A stretch of 64,000 bases of DNA from Hippasteria phrygiana. Taxonomy: Eukaryota; Echinodermata; Asteroidea; Valvatida; Goniasteridae. Location: positions 620,001-684,000 of the forward strand of contig JAZGUH010000116.1 of assembly GCA_037893225.1 (NCBI GenBank), in the 5' to 3' direction. Position 1 is the first letter of the stretch. Each line of letters opens with the position of its first letter. Shown piece by piece: positions 10,249 through 24,500 of the stretch. Position numbers and translations under genes: made by a program. The notes beneath the pieces were generated by a model. It was given only the letters and a program-made list of their open reading frames with translations, was not told the origin of the DNA and made no database searches.

Positions 10249-13200
10249 ATGAAATATCAACCAAATTCAGTAATTTTGACATGTATGGATAGCTTAGACC
10301 TGGCGCTACATGTTGCAATTATCGGCGGCTTCTTAGAGTTAACACTTGTGGAGAAAATTCAAACCTCGCAATGTTTATTTTCTTTCCGGCCAACATCTGT
10401 GTACATATAACCGTCTATTTATTGCTCCATGCATGTCAAATTCCCTGGGGTATGGACTTGCTTTATTCATTCATAATTGCATGAAATATCAACCAAATAC
10501 AGTAATTTTGACATGTATGGATAGCTTAGATCTGGCGCTACATGTTGCAATCATCGGCGGCTTCCTAGAGTTAAAACTTGTGGAGAAAATTCAAACCTCG
10601 CAATGTTTATTTTCTTTCCGGCCAACATCTGTGTACATGTTACCGTCTATTTATTGCTCCATGCCTGTCAAATTCCCAAGGGTATGACTTGCTTTACTCA
10701 TTCATAATTGCATGAAATATCAACCAAATTCAGTAATTTTGACATGTATGGATAGCTTAGACCTGGCGCTACATGTTGCAATTATCGGCGGCTTCTTAGA
10801 GTTAACACTTGTGGAAAAAATTCAAACCTCGCAATGTTTATTTTCTTTCCGGCCAACATCTGTGTACATATAACCGTCTATTTATTGCTCCATGCATGTC
10901 AAATTCCCTCGGGTATGGACTTGCTTTATTCATTCATAATTGCATGAAATATCAACCAACTGCAGTAATTTTGACATGTATGGATAGCTTAGATCTGGCG
11001 CTACATGTTGCAGTCATCGGCGGCTTCCTAGAGTTAAAACTTGTGGAGAAAATTCAAACCTCGCAATGTTTATTTTCTTTCCGGCCAACATCTGTGTGCA
11101 TATTACCTTGTATTTATTGCTCCATGCCTGTCAAATTCCCTTGGGTATGACTTGCTTTACTCATTCATAATTGCATGAAATATCAACCAAATACAGTAAT
11201 TTTGACATGTATGGATAGCTTAGATCTGGCGCTACATGTTGCAATCATCGGCGGCTTCCTAGAGTTAAAACTTGTGGAGAAAATTCAAACCTCGCAATGT
11301 TTATTTTCTTTCCGGCCAACATCTGTGTACATGTTACCGTCTATTTATTGCTCCATGCCTGTCAAATTCCCAAGGGTATGACTTGCTTTACTCATTCATA
11401 ATTGCATGAAATATCAACCAAATTCAGTAATTTTGACATGTATGGATAGCTTAGACCTGGCGCTACATGTTGCAATTATCGGCGGCTTCTTAGAGTTAAC
11501 ACTTGTGGAGAAAATTCAAACCTCGCAATGTTTATTTTCTTTCCGGCCAACATCTGTGTACATATAACCGTCTATTTATTGCTCCATGCATGTCAAATTC
11601 CCTCGGGTATGGACTTGCTTTATTCATTCATAATTGCATGAAATATCAACCAACTGCAGTAATTTTGACATGTATGGATAGCTTAGATCTGGCGCTACAT
11701 GTTGCAGTCATCGGCGGCTTCCTAGAGTTAAAACTTGTGGAGAAAATTCAAACCTCGCAATGTTTATTTTCTTTCCGGCCAACATCTGTGTGCATATTAC
11801 CTTGTATTTATTGCTCCATGCCTGTCAAATTCCCTTGGGTATGACTTGCTTTACTCATTCATAATTGCATGAAATATCAACCAAATACAGTAATTTTGAC
11901 ATGTATGGATAGCTTAGATCTGGCGCTACATGTTGCAATCATCGGCGGCTTCCTAGAGTTAAAACTTGTGGAGAAAATTCAAACCTCGCAATGTTTATTT
12001 TCTTTCCGGCCAACATCTGTGTACATGTTACCGTCTATTTATTGCTCCATGCCTGTCAAATTCCCAAGGGCATGACTTGCTTTACTCATTCATAATTGCA
12101 TGAAATATCAACCAAATTCAGTAATTTTGACATGTATGGATAGCTTAGATCTGGCGCTACATGTTGCAATCATCGGCGGCTTCCTAGAGTTAAAACTTGT
12201 GGAGAAAATTCAAACCTCGCAATGTTTATTTTCTTTCCGGCCAACATCTGTGTACATGTTACCGTCTATTTATTGCTCCATGCATGTCAAATTCCCTGGG
12301 GTATGGACTTGCTTTATTCATTCATAATTGCATGAAATATCAACCAAATGCAGTAATTTTGACATGTATGGATAGCTTAGATCTGGCGCTACATGTTGCA
12401 ATTATCGGCGGCTTCTTAGAGTTAACACTTGTGGAGAAAATTCAAACCTCGCAATGTTTATTTTCTTTCCGGCCAACATCTGTGTGCATATTACCTTGTA
12501 TTTATTGCTCCATGCATGTCAAAAATTCCCTAGGGTATGACTTGCTTTACTCATTCATAATTGCATGAAATATCAACCAAATACAGTAATTTTGACATGT
12601 ATGGATAGCTTAGATCTGGCGCTACATGTTGCAATCATCGGCGGCTTCCTAGAGTTAAAACTTGTGGAGAAAATTCAAACCTCGCAATGTTTATTTTCTT
12701 TCCGGCCAACATCTGTGTACATGTTACCGTCTATTTATTGCTCCATGCCTGTCAAATTCCCTAGGGTATGACTTGCTTTACTCATTCATAATTGCATGAA
12801 ATATCAACCAAATTCAGTAATTTTGACATGTATGGATAGCTTAGACCTGGCGCTACATGTTGCAATTATCGGCGGCTTCTTAGAGTTAACACTTGTGGAG
12901 AAAATTCAAACCTCGCAATGTTTATTTTCTTTCCGGCCAACATCTGTGTACATATAACCGTCTATTTATTGCTCCATGCATGTCAAATTCCCTGGGGTAT
13001 GGACTTGCTTTATTCATTCATAATTGCATGAAATATCAACCAAATGCAGTAATTTTGACATGTATGGATAGCTTAGATCTGGCGCTACATGTTGCAGTCA
13101 TCGGCGGCTTCCTAGAGTTAACACTTGTGGAGAAAATTCAAACCTCGCAATGTTTATTTTCTTTCCGGCCAACATCTGTGTGCATATTACCTTGTATTTA

Positions 13201-13489
13201 TTGCTCCATGCCTGTCAAATTCCCTTGGGTATGACTTGCTTTACTCATTCATAATTGCATGAAATATCAACCAAATACAGTAATTTTGACATGTATGGAT
13301 AGCTTAGATCTGGCGCTACATGTTGCAGTCATCGGCGGCTTCCTAGAGTTAAAACTTGTGGAGAAAATTCAAACCTCGCAATGTTTATTTTCTTTCCGGC
13401 CAACATCTGTGTGCATATTACCTTGTATTTATTGCTCCATGCCTGTCAAATTCCCTTGGGTATGACTTGCTTTACTCATTCATAATTGC
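10249..13489 (+). repeat. HOR module Y14, copy 3 (3241 bp)
   Basis: Third copy of the fourteen-monomer order, with the gtggaaaaa monomer at 10712 and the T/b hybrid at 13259. It matches 6081-9321 at 4168 bp displacement at all compared variant sites. Confidence 0.9.
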
Positions 13490-14416
13490 ATGAAATATCA
13501 ACCAAATACAGTAATTTTGACATGTATGGATAGCTTAGATCTGGCGCTACATGTTGCAATCATCGGCGGCTTCCTAGAGTTAAAACTTGTGGAGAAAATT
13601 CAAACCTCGCAATGTTTATTTTCTTTCCGGCCAACATCTGTGTACATGTTACCGTCTATTTATTGCTCCATGCCTGTCAAATTCCCAAGGGCATGACTTG
13701 CTTTACTCATTCATAATTGCATGAAATATCAACCAAATTCAGTAATTTTGACATGTATGGATAGCTTAGATCTGGCGCTACATGTTGCAATCATCGGCGG
13801 CTTCCTAGAGTTAAAACTTGTGGAGAAAATTCAAACCTCGCAATGTTTATTTTCTTTCCGGCCAACATCTGTGTACATGTTACCGTCTATTTATTGCTCC
13901 ATGCATGTCAAATTCCCTGGGGTATGGACTTGCTTTATTCATTCATAATTGCATGAAATATCAACCAAATGCAGTAATTTTGACATGTATGGATAGCTTA
14001 GATCTGGCGCTACATGTTGCAATTATCGGCGGCTTCTTAGAGTTAACACTTGTGGAGAAAATTCAAACCTCGCAATGTTTATTTTCTTTCCGGCCAACAT
14101 CTGTGTGCATATTACCTTGTATTTATTGCTCCATGCATGTCAAAAATTCCCTAGGGTATGACTTGCTTTACTCATTCATAATTGCATGAAATATCAACCA
14201 AATACAGTAATTTTGACATGTATGGATAGCTTAGATCTGGCGCTACATGTTGCAATCATCGGCGGCTTCCTAGAGTTAAAACTTGTGGAGAAAATTCAAA
14301 CCTCGCAATGTTTATTTTCTTTCCGGCCAACATCTGTGTACATGTTACCGTCTATTTATTGCTCCATGCCTGTCAAATTCCCTAGGGTATGACTTGCTTT
14401 ACTCATTCATAATTGC
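13490..14416 (+). repeat. HOR module Z4, copy 2 (927 bp)
   Basis: Same four monomers as 9322-10248 (T-m-aa gca, S-gatc-m-tg, A-att +aa at 13953, T-m-ta), completing the second 4168-bp unit. Beyond it the series continues as Y14 would for two monomers (14417 S-y-tg, 14649 A-gtc) and then departs at 14880. Confidence 0.88.
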
Positions 14417-17400
14417 ATGAAATATCAACCAAATTCAGTAATTTTGACATGTATGGATAGCTTAGACCTGGCGCTACATGTTGCAATTATCGGCGGCTTC
14501 TTAGAGTTAACACTTGTGGAGAAAATTCAAACCTCGCAATGTTTATTTTCTTTCCGGCCAACATCTGTGTACATATAACCGTCTATTTATTGCTCCATGC
14601 ATGTCAAATTCCCTGGGGTATGGACTTGCTTTATTCATTCATAATTGCATGAAATATCAACCAAATGCAGTAATTTTGACATGTATGGATAGCTTAGATC
14701 TGGCGCTACATGTTGCAGTCATCGGCGGCTTCCTAGAGTTAACACTTGTGGAGAAAATTCAAACCTCGCAATGTTTATTTTCTTTCCGGCCAACATCTGT
14801 GTGCATATTACCTTGTATTTATTGCTCCATGCCTGTCAAATTCCCTTGGGTATGACTTGCTTTACTCATTCATAATTGCATGAAATATCAACCAAATACA
14901 GTAATTTTGACATGTATGGATAGCTTAGATCTGGCGCTACATGTTGCAATCATCGGCGGCTTCCTAGAGTTAAAACTTGTGGAGAAAATTCAAACCTCGC
15001 AATGTTTATTTTCTTTCCGGCCAACATCTGTGTACATGTTACCGTCTATTTATTGCTCCATGCCTGTCAAATTCCCAAGGGTATGACTTGCTTTACTCAT
15101 TCATAATTGCATGAAATATCAACCAAATTCAGTAATTTTGACATGTATGGATAGCTTAGACCTGGCGCTACATGTTGCAATTATCGGCGGCTTCTTAAAG
15201 TTAACACTTGTGGAGAAAATTCAAACCTCGCAATGTTTATTTTCTTTCCGGCCAACATCTGTGTACATATAACCGTCTATTTATTGCTCCATGCATGTCA
15301 AATTCCCTCGGGTATGGACTTGCTTTATCCATTCATAATTGCATGAAATATCAACCAACTGCAGTAATTTTGACATGTATGGATAGCTTAGATCTGGCGC
15401 TACATGTTGCAATCATCGGCGGCTTCCTAGAGTTAAAACTTGTGGAGAAAATTCAAACCTCGCAATGTTTATTTTCTTTCCGGCCAACATCTGTGTACAT
15501 GTTACCGTCTATTTATTGCTCCATGCCTGTCAAATTCCCTAGGGTATGACTTGCTTTACTCATTCATAATTGCATGAAATATCAACCAAATTCAGTAATT
15601 TTGACATGTATGGATAGCTTAGACCTGGCGCTACATGTTGCAATTATCGGCGGCTTCTTAGAGTTAACACTTGTGGAGAAAATTCAAACCTCGCAATGTT
15701 TATTTTCTTTCCGGCCAACATCTGTGTACATGTTACCGTCTATTTATTGCTCCATGCCTGTCAAATTCCCTAGGGTATGACTTGCTTTACTCATTCATAA
15801 TTGCATGAAATATCAACCAAATACAGTAATTTTGACATGTATGGATAGCTTAGACCTGGCGCTACATGTTGCAATCATCGGCGGCTTCCTAGAGTTAAAA
15901 CTTGTGGAGAAAATTCAAACCTCGCAATGTTTATTTTCTTTCCGGCCAACATCTGTGTACATGTTACCGTCTATTTATTGCTCCATGCCTGTCAAATTCC
16001 CAAGGGCATGACTTGCTTTACTCATTCATAATTGCATGAAATATCAACCAAATTCAGTAATTTTGACATGTATGGATAGCTTAGATCTGGCGCTACATGT
16101 TGCAATCATCGGCGGCTTCCTAGAGTTAAAACTTGTGGAGAAAATTCAAACCTCGCAATGTTTATTTTCTTTCCGGCCAACATCTGTGTACATGTTACCG
16201 TCTATTTATTGCTCCATGCATGTCAAATTCCCTGGGGTATGGACTTGCTTTATTCATTCATAATTGCATGAAATATCAACCAAATGCAGTAATTTTGACA
16301 TGTATGGATAGCTTAGATCTGGCGCTACATGTTGCAATTATCGGCGGCTTCTTAGAGTTAACACTTGTGGAGAAAATTCAAACCTCGCAATGTTTATTTT
16401 CTTTCCGGCCAACATCTGTGTGCATATTACCTTGTATTTATTGCTCCATGCCTGTCAAAAATTCCCTAGGGTATGACTTGCTTTACTCATTCATAATTGC
16501 ATGAAATATCAACCAAATACAGTAATTTTGACATGTATGGATAGCTTAGATCTGGCGCTACATGTTGCAATCATCGGCGGCTTCCTAGAGTTAAAACTTG
16601 TGGAGAAAATTCAAACCTCGCAATGTTTATTTTCTTTCCGGCCAACATCTGTGTACATGTTACCGTCTATTTATTGCTCCATGCCTGTCAAATTCCCTAG
16701 GGTATGACTTGCTTTACTCATTCATAATTGCATGAAATATCAACCAAATTCAGTAATTTTGACATGTATGGATAGCTTAGACCTGGCGCTACATGTTGCA
16801 ATTATCGGCGGCTTCTTAGAGTTAACACTTGTGGAGAAAATTCAAACCTCGCAATGTTTATTTTCTTTCCGGCCAACATCTGTGTACATGTTACCGTCTA
16901 TTTATTGCTCCATGCCTGTCAAATTCCCTAGGGTATGACTTGCTTTACTCATTCATAATTGCATGAAATATCAACCAAATTCAGTAATTTTGACATGTAT
17001 GGATAGCTTAGACCTGGCGCTACATGTTGCAATTATCGGCGGCTTCTTAGAGTTAACACTTGTGGAGAAAATTCAAACCTCGCAATGTTTATTTTCTTTC
17101 CGGCCAACATCTGTGTACATATAACCGTCTATTTATTGCTCCATGCATGTCAAATTCCCTGGGGTATGGACTTGCTTTATTCATTCATAATTGCATGAAA
17201 TATCAACCAAATGCAGTAATTTTGACATGTATGGATAGCTTAGATCTGGCGCTACATGTTGCAGTCATCGGCGGCTTCCTAGAGTTAACACTTGTGGAGA
17301 AAATTCAAACCTCGCAATGTTTATTTTCTTTCCGGCCAACATCTGTGTGCATATTACCTTGTATTTATTGCTCCATGCCTGTCAAATTCCCTTGGGTATG

Positions 17401-20400
17401 ACTTGCTTTACTCATTCATAATTGCATGAAATATCAACCAAATACAGTAATTTTGACATGTATGGATAGCTTAGATCTGGCGCTACATGTTGCAATCATC
17501 GGCGGCTTCCTAGAGTTAAAACTTGTGGAGAAAATTCAAACCTCGCAATGTTTATTTTCTTTCCGGCCAACATCTGTGTACATGTTACCGTCTATTTATT
17601 GCTCCATGCCTGTCAAATTCCCAAGGGTATGACTTGCTTTACTCATTCATAATTGCATGAAATATCAACCAAATTCAGTAATTTTGACATGTATGGATAG
17701 CTTAGACCTGGCGCTACATGTTGCAATTATCGGCGGCTTCTTAGAGTTAACACTTGTGGAGAAAATTCAAACCTCGCAATGTTTATTTTCTTTCCGGCCA
17801 ACATCTGTGTACATATAACCGTCTATTTATTGCTCCATGCATGTCAAATTCCCTCGGGTATGGACTTGCTTTATCCATTCATAATTGCATGAAATATCAA
17901 CCAACTGCAGTAATTTTGACATGTATGGATAGCTTAGATCTGGCGCTACATGTTGCAATCATCGGCGGCTTCCTAGAGTTAAAACTTGTGGAGAAAATTC
18001 AAACCTCGCAATGTTTATTTTCTTTCCGGCCAACATCTGTGTGCATATTACCTTCTATTTATTGCTCCATGCCTGTCAAATTCCCTAGGGTATGACTTGC
18101 TTTACTCATTCATAATTGCATGAAATATCAACCAAATACAGTAATTTTGACATGTATGGATAGCTTAGATCTGGCGCTACCATGTTGCAATCATCGGCGG
18201 CTTCCTAGAGTTAAAACTTGTGGAGAAAATTCAAACCTCGCAATGTTTATTTTCTTTCCGGCCAACATCTGTGTACATGTTACCGTCTATTTATTGCTCC
18301 ATGCATGTCAAATTCCCTGGGGTATGGACTAGCTTTACTCATTCATAATTGCATGAAATATCAACCAAATTCAGTAATTTTGACATGTATGGATAGCTTA
18401 GATCTGGCGCTACATGTTGCAATCATCGGCGGCTTCCTAGAGTTAAAACTTGTGGAGAAAATTCAAACCTCGCAATGTTTATTTTCTTTCCGGCCAACAT
18501 CTGTGTACATGTTACCGTCTATTTATTGCTCCATGCATGTCAAATTCCCTAGGGTATGACTTGCTTTACTCATTCATAATTGCATGAAATATCAACCAAA
18601 TTCAGTAATTTTGACATGTATGGATAGCTTAGACCTGGCGCTACATGTTGCAATTATCGGCGGCTTCTTAGAGTTAACACTTGTGGAGAAAATTCAAACC
18701 TCGCAATGTTTATTTTCTTTCCGGCCAACATCTGTGTACATATAACCGTCTATTTATTGCTCCATGCATGTCAAATTCCCTGGGGTATGGACTTGCTTTA
18801 TTCATTCATAATTGCATGAAATATCAACCAAATACAGTAATTTTGACATGTATGGATAGCTTAGATCTGGCGCTACATGTTGCAATCATCGGCGGCTTCC
18901 TAGAGTTAAAACTTGTGGAGAAAATTCAAACCTCGCAATGTTTATTTTCTTTCCGGCCAACATCTGTGTACATGTTACCGTCTATTTATTGCTCCATGCC
19001 TGTCAAATTCCCAAGGGTATGACTTGCTTTACTCATTCATAATTGCATGAAATATCAACCAAATTCAGTAATTTTGACATGTATGGATAGCTTAGACCTG
19101 GCGCTACATGTTGCAATTATCGGCGGCTTCTTAGAGTTAACACTTGTGGAGAAAATTCAAACCTCGCAATGTTTATTTTCTTTCCGGCCAACATCTGTGT
19201 ACATATAACCGTCTATTTATTGCTCCATGCATGTCAAATTCCCTCGGGTATGGACTTGCTTTATTCATTCATAATTGCATGAAATATCAACCAACTGCAG
19301 TAATTTTGACATGTATGGATAGCTTAGATCTGGCGCTACATGTTGCAGTCATCGGCGGCTTCCTAGAGTTAAAACTTGTGGAGAAAATTCAAACCTCGCA
19401 ATGTTTATTTTCTTTCCGGCCAACATCTGTGTGCATATTACCTTGTATTTATTGCTCCATGCCTGTCAAATTCCCTTGGGTATGACTTGCTTTACTCATT
19501 CATAATTGCATGAAATATCAACCAAATACAGTAATTTTGACATGTATGGATAGCTTAGATCTGGCGCTACATGTTGCAATCATCGGCGGCTTCCTAGAGT
19601 TAAAACTTGTGGAGAAAATTCAAACCTCGCAATGTTTATTTTCTTTCCGGCCAACATCTGTGTACATATAACCGTCTATTTATTGCTCCATGCATGTCAA
19701 ATTCCCTGGGGTATGGACTTGCTTTATTCATTCATAATTGCATGAAATATCAACCAAATGCAGTAATTTTGACATGTATGGATAGCTTAGATCTGGCGCT
19801 ACATGTTGCAGTCATCGGCGGCTTCCTAGAGTTAAAACTTGTGGAGAAAATTCAAACCTCGCAATGTTTATTTTCTTTCCGGCCAACATCTGTGTGCATA
19901 TTACCTTGTATTTATTGCTCCATGCCTGTCAAATTCCCTTGGGTATGACTTGCTTTACTCATTCATAATTGCATGAAATATCAACCAAATACAGTAATTT
20001 TGACATGTATGGATAGCTTAGATCTGGCGCTACATGTTGCAATCATCGGCGGCTTCCTAGAGTTAAAACTTGTGGAGAAAATTCAAACCTCGCAATGTTT
20101 ATTTTCTTTCCGGCCAACATCTGTGTACATGTTACCGTCTATTTATTGCTCCATGCCTGTCAAATTCCCAAGGGTATGACTTGCTTTACTCATTCATAAT
20201 TGCATGAAATATCAACCAAATTCAGTAATTTTGACATGTATGGATAGCTTAGACCTGGCGCTACATGTTGCAATTATCGGCGGCTTCTTAGAGTTAACAC
20301 TTGTGGAGAAAATTCAAACCTCGCAATGTTTATTTTCTTTCCGGCCAACATCTGTGTACATATAACCGTCTATTTATTGCTCCATGCATGTCAAATTCCC

Positions 20401-21592
20401 TCGGGTATGGACTTGCTTTATCCATTCATAATTGCATGAAATATCAACCAACTGCAGTAATTTTGACATGTATGGATAGCTTAGATCTGGCGCTACATGT
20501 TGCAGTCATCGAAGGCTTCCTACAGTTAAAACTTGTGGAGAAAATTCAAACCTCGCTATGTTTATTTTCTTTCCGGCCAACATCTGTGTGCATATTACCT
20601 TGTATTTATTGCTCCATGCCTGTCAAATTCCCTTGGGTATGACTTGCTTTACTCATTCATAATTGCATGAAATATCAACCAAATACAGTAATTTTGACAT
20701 GTATGGATAGCTTAGATCTGGCGCTACATGTTGCAATCATCGGCGGCTTCCTAGAGTTAAAACTTGTGGAGAAAATTCAAACCTCGCAATGTTTATTTTC
20801 TTTCCGGCCAACATCTGTGTACATGTTACCGTCTATTTATTGCTCCATGCATGTCAAATTCCCTAGGGTATGACTTGCTTTACTCATTCATAATTGCATG
20901 AAATATCAACCAAATTCAGTAATTTTGACATGTATGGATAGCTTAGACCTGGCGCTACATGTTGCAATTATCGGCGGCTTCTTAGAGTTAACACTTGTGG
21001 AGAAAATTCAAACCTCGCAATGTTTATTTTCTTTCCGGCCAACATCTGTGTACATATAACCGTCTATTTATTGCTCCATGCATGTCAAATTCCCTGGGGT
21101 ATGGACTTGCTTTATTCATTCATAATTGCATGAAATATCAACCAAATACAGTAATTTTGACATGTATGGATAGCTTAGATCTGGCGCTACATGTTGCAAT
21201 CATCGGCGGCTTCCTAGAGTTAAAACTTGTGGAGAAAATTCAAACCTCGCAATGTTTATTTTCTTTCCGGCCAACATCTGTGTACATGTTACCGTCTATT
21301 TATTGCTCCATGCCTGTCAAATTCCCAAGGGTATGACTTGCTTTACTCATTCATAATTGCATGAAATATCAACCAAATTCAGTAATTTTGACATGTATGG
21401 ATAGCTTAGACCTAGCGCTACATGTTGCAATTATCGGCGGCTTCTTAGAGTTAACACTTGTGGAGAAAATTCAAACCTCGCAATGTTTATTTTCTTTCCG
21501 GCCAACATCTGTGTACATATAACCGTCTATTTATTGCTCCATGCATGTCAAATTCCCTCGGGTATGGACTTGCTTTATTCATTCATAATTGC
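14417..21592 (+). repeat. Mixed-order satellite segment (31 monomers)
   Basis: No single unit dominates. Order: 14417 S-y-tg, 14649 A-gtc-g-tt, 14880 T-m-aa, 15111 S-y-tc (ttcttaaag; tttatcc), 15343 P-atc-m-ta, 15574 S-m-ta, 15805 T-gacc-m-aa gca, 16036 S-gatc-m-tg, 16268 +aa, 16501 T-m-ta, 16732 S-m-ta, 16963 S-y-tg, 17195 A-gtc-g-tt, 17426 T-m-aa, 17657 S-y-tc (tttatcc), 17889 P-atc-c-ta, 18120 T with extra C, 18353 S-gatc-m-ta, 18584 S-y-tg, 18816 T, 19047 S-y-tc, 19279 P, 19510 T with y-tg end, 19742 A-gtc-g, 19973 T, 20204 S-y-tc (tttatcc), 20436 P (mutation cluster), 20667 T-m atgcat ta, 20898 S-y-tg, 21130 T-m-aa, 21361 S-y-tc (gacctagcgc). Several units are hybrids of standard classes. 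Confidence 0.85.
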
Positions 21593-24500
21593 ATGAAATA
21601 TCAACCAACTGCAGTAATTTTGACATGTATGGATAGCTTAGATCTGGCGCTACATGTTGCAGTCATCGGCGGCTTCCTAGAGTTAAAACTTGTGGAGAAA
21701 ATTCAAACCTCGCAATGTTTATTTTCTTTCCGGCCAACATCTGTGTGCATATTACCTTGTATTTATTGCTCCATGCCTGTCAAATTCCCTTGGGTATGAC
21801 TTGCTTTACTCATTCATAATTGCATGAAATATCAACCAAATACAGTAATTTTGACATGTATGGATAGCTTAGATCTGGCGCTACATGTTGCAATCATCGG
21901 CGGCTTCCTAGAGTTAAAACTTGTGGAGAAAATTCAAACCTCGCAATGTTTATTTTCTTTCCGGCCAACATCTGTGTACATGTTACCGTCTATTTATTGC
22001 TCCATGCCTGTCAAATTCCCAAGGGTATGACTTGCTTTACTCATTCATAATTGCATGAAATATCAACCAAATTCAGTAATTTTGACATGTATGGATAGCT
22101 TAGACCTGGCGCTACATGTTGCAATTATCGGCGGCTTCTTAGAGTTAACACTTGTGGAGAAAATTCAAACCTCGCAATGTTTATTTTCTTTCCGGCCAAC
22201 ATCTGTGTACATATAACCGTCTATTTATTGCTCCATGCATGTCAAATTCCCTCGGGTATGGACTTGCTTTATTCATTCATAATTGCATGAAATATCAACC
22301 AACTGCAGTAATTTTGACATGTATGGATAGCTTAGATCTGGCGCTACATGTTGCAGTCATCGGCGGCTTCCTAGAGTTAAAACTTGTGGAGAAAATTCAA
22401 ACCTCGCAATGTTTATTTTCTTTCCGGCCAACATCTGTGTGCATATTACCTTGTATTTATTGCTCCATGCCTGTCAAATTCCCTTGGGTATGACTTGCTT
22501 TACTCATTCATAATTGCATGAAATATCAACCAAATACAGTAATTTTGACATGTATGGATAGCTTAGATCTGGCGCTACATGTTGCAATCATCGGCGGCTT
22601 CCTAGAGTTAAAACTTGTGGAGAAAATTCAAACCTCGCAATGTTTATTTTCTTTCCGGCCAACATCTGTGTACATGTTACCGTCTATTTATTGCTCCATG
22701 CCTGTCAAATTCCCAAGGGCATGACTTGCTTTACTCATTCATAATTGCATGAAATATCAACCAAATTCAGTAATTTTGACATGTATGGATAGCTTAGATC
22801 TGGCGCTACATGTTGCAATCATCGGCGGCTTCCTAGAGTTAAAACTTGTGGAGAAAATTCAAACCTCGCAATGTTTATTTTCTTTCCGGCCAACATCTGT
22901 GTACATGTTACCGTCTATTTATTGCTCCATGCATGTCAAATTCCCTGGGGTATGGACTTGCTTTATTCATTCATAATTGCATGAAATATCAACCAAATGC
23001 AGTAATTTTGACATGTATGGATAGCTTAGATCTGGCGCTACATGTTGCAATTATCGGCGGCTTCTTAGAGTTAACACTTGTGGAGAAAATTCAAACCTCG
23101 CAATGTTTATTTTCTTTCCGGCCAACATCTGTGTGCATATTACCTTCTATTTATTGCTCCATGCCTGTCAAAAATTCCCTGGGGTATGACTTGCTTTACT
23201 CATTCATAATTGCATGAAATATCAACCAAATACAGTAATTTTGACATGTATGGATAGCTTAGATCTGGCGCTACATGTTGCAATCATCGGCGGCTTCCTA
23301 GAGTTAAAACTTGTGGAGAAAATTCAAACCTCGCAATGTTTATTTTCTTTCCGGCCAACATCTGTGTACATGTTACCGTCTATTTATTGCTCCATGCCTG
23401 TCAAATTCCCTAGGGTATGACTTGCTTTACTCATTCATAATTGCATGAAATATCAACCAAATTCAGTAATTTTGACATGTATGGATAGCTTAGACCTGGC
23501 GCTACATGTTGCAATTATCGGCGGCTTCTTAGAGTTAACACTTGTGGAGACAATTCAAACCTCGCAATGTTTATTTTCTTTCCGGCCAACATCTGTGTAC
23601 ATGTTACCGTCTATTTATTGCTCCATGCCTGTCAAATTCCCTAGGGTATGACTTGCTTTACTCATTCATAATTGCATGAAATATCAACCAAATTCAGTAA
23701 TTTTGACATGTATGGATAGCTTAGACCTGGCGCTACATGTTGCAATTATCGGCGGCTTCTTAGAGTTAACACTTGTGGAGAAAATTCAAACCTCGCAATG
23801 TTTATTTTCTTTCCGGCCAACATCTGTGTACATATAACCGTCTATTTATTGCTCCATGCATGTCAAATTCCCTCGGGTATGGACTTGCTTTATTCATTCA
23901 TAATTGCATGAAATATCAACCAACTGCAGTAATTTTGACATGTATGGATAGCTTAGATCTGGCGCTACATGTTGCAGTCATCGGCGGCTTCCTAGAGTTA
24001 AAACTTGTGGAGAAAATTCAAACCTCGCAATGTTTATTTTCTTTCCGGCCAACATCTGTGTACATGTTACCGTCTATTTATTGCTCCATGCATGTCAAAT
24101 TCCCTAGGGTATGACTTGCTTTACTCATTCATAATTGCATGAAATATCAACCAAATTCAGTAATTTTGACATGTATGGATAGCTTAGACCTGGCGCTACA
24201 TGTTGCAATTATCGGCGGCTTCTTAGAGTTAACACTTGTGGAGAAAATTCAAACCTCGCAATGTTTATTTTCTTTCCGGCCAACATCTGTGTACATATAA
24301 CCGTCTATTTATTGCTCCATGCATGTCAAATTCCCTGGGGTATGGACTTGCTTTATTCATTCATAATTGCATGAAATATCAACCAAATACAGTAATTTTG
24401 ACATGTATGGATAGCTTAGATCTGGCGCTACATGTTGCAATCATCGGCGGCTTCCTAGAGTTAAAACTTGTGGAGAAAATTCAAACCTCGCAATGTTTAT

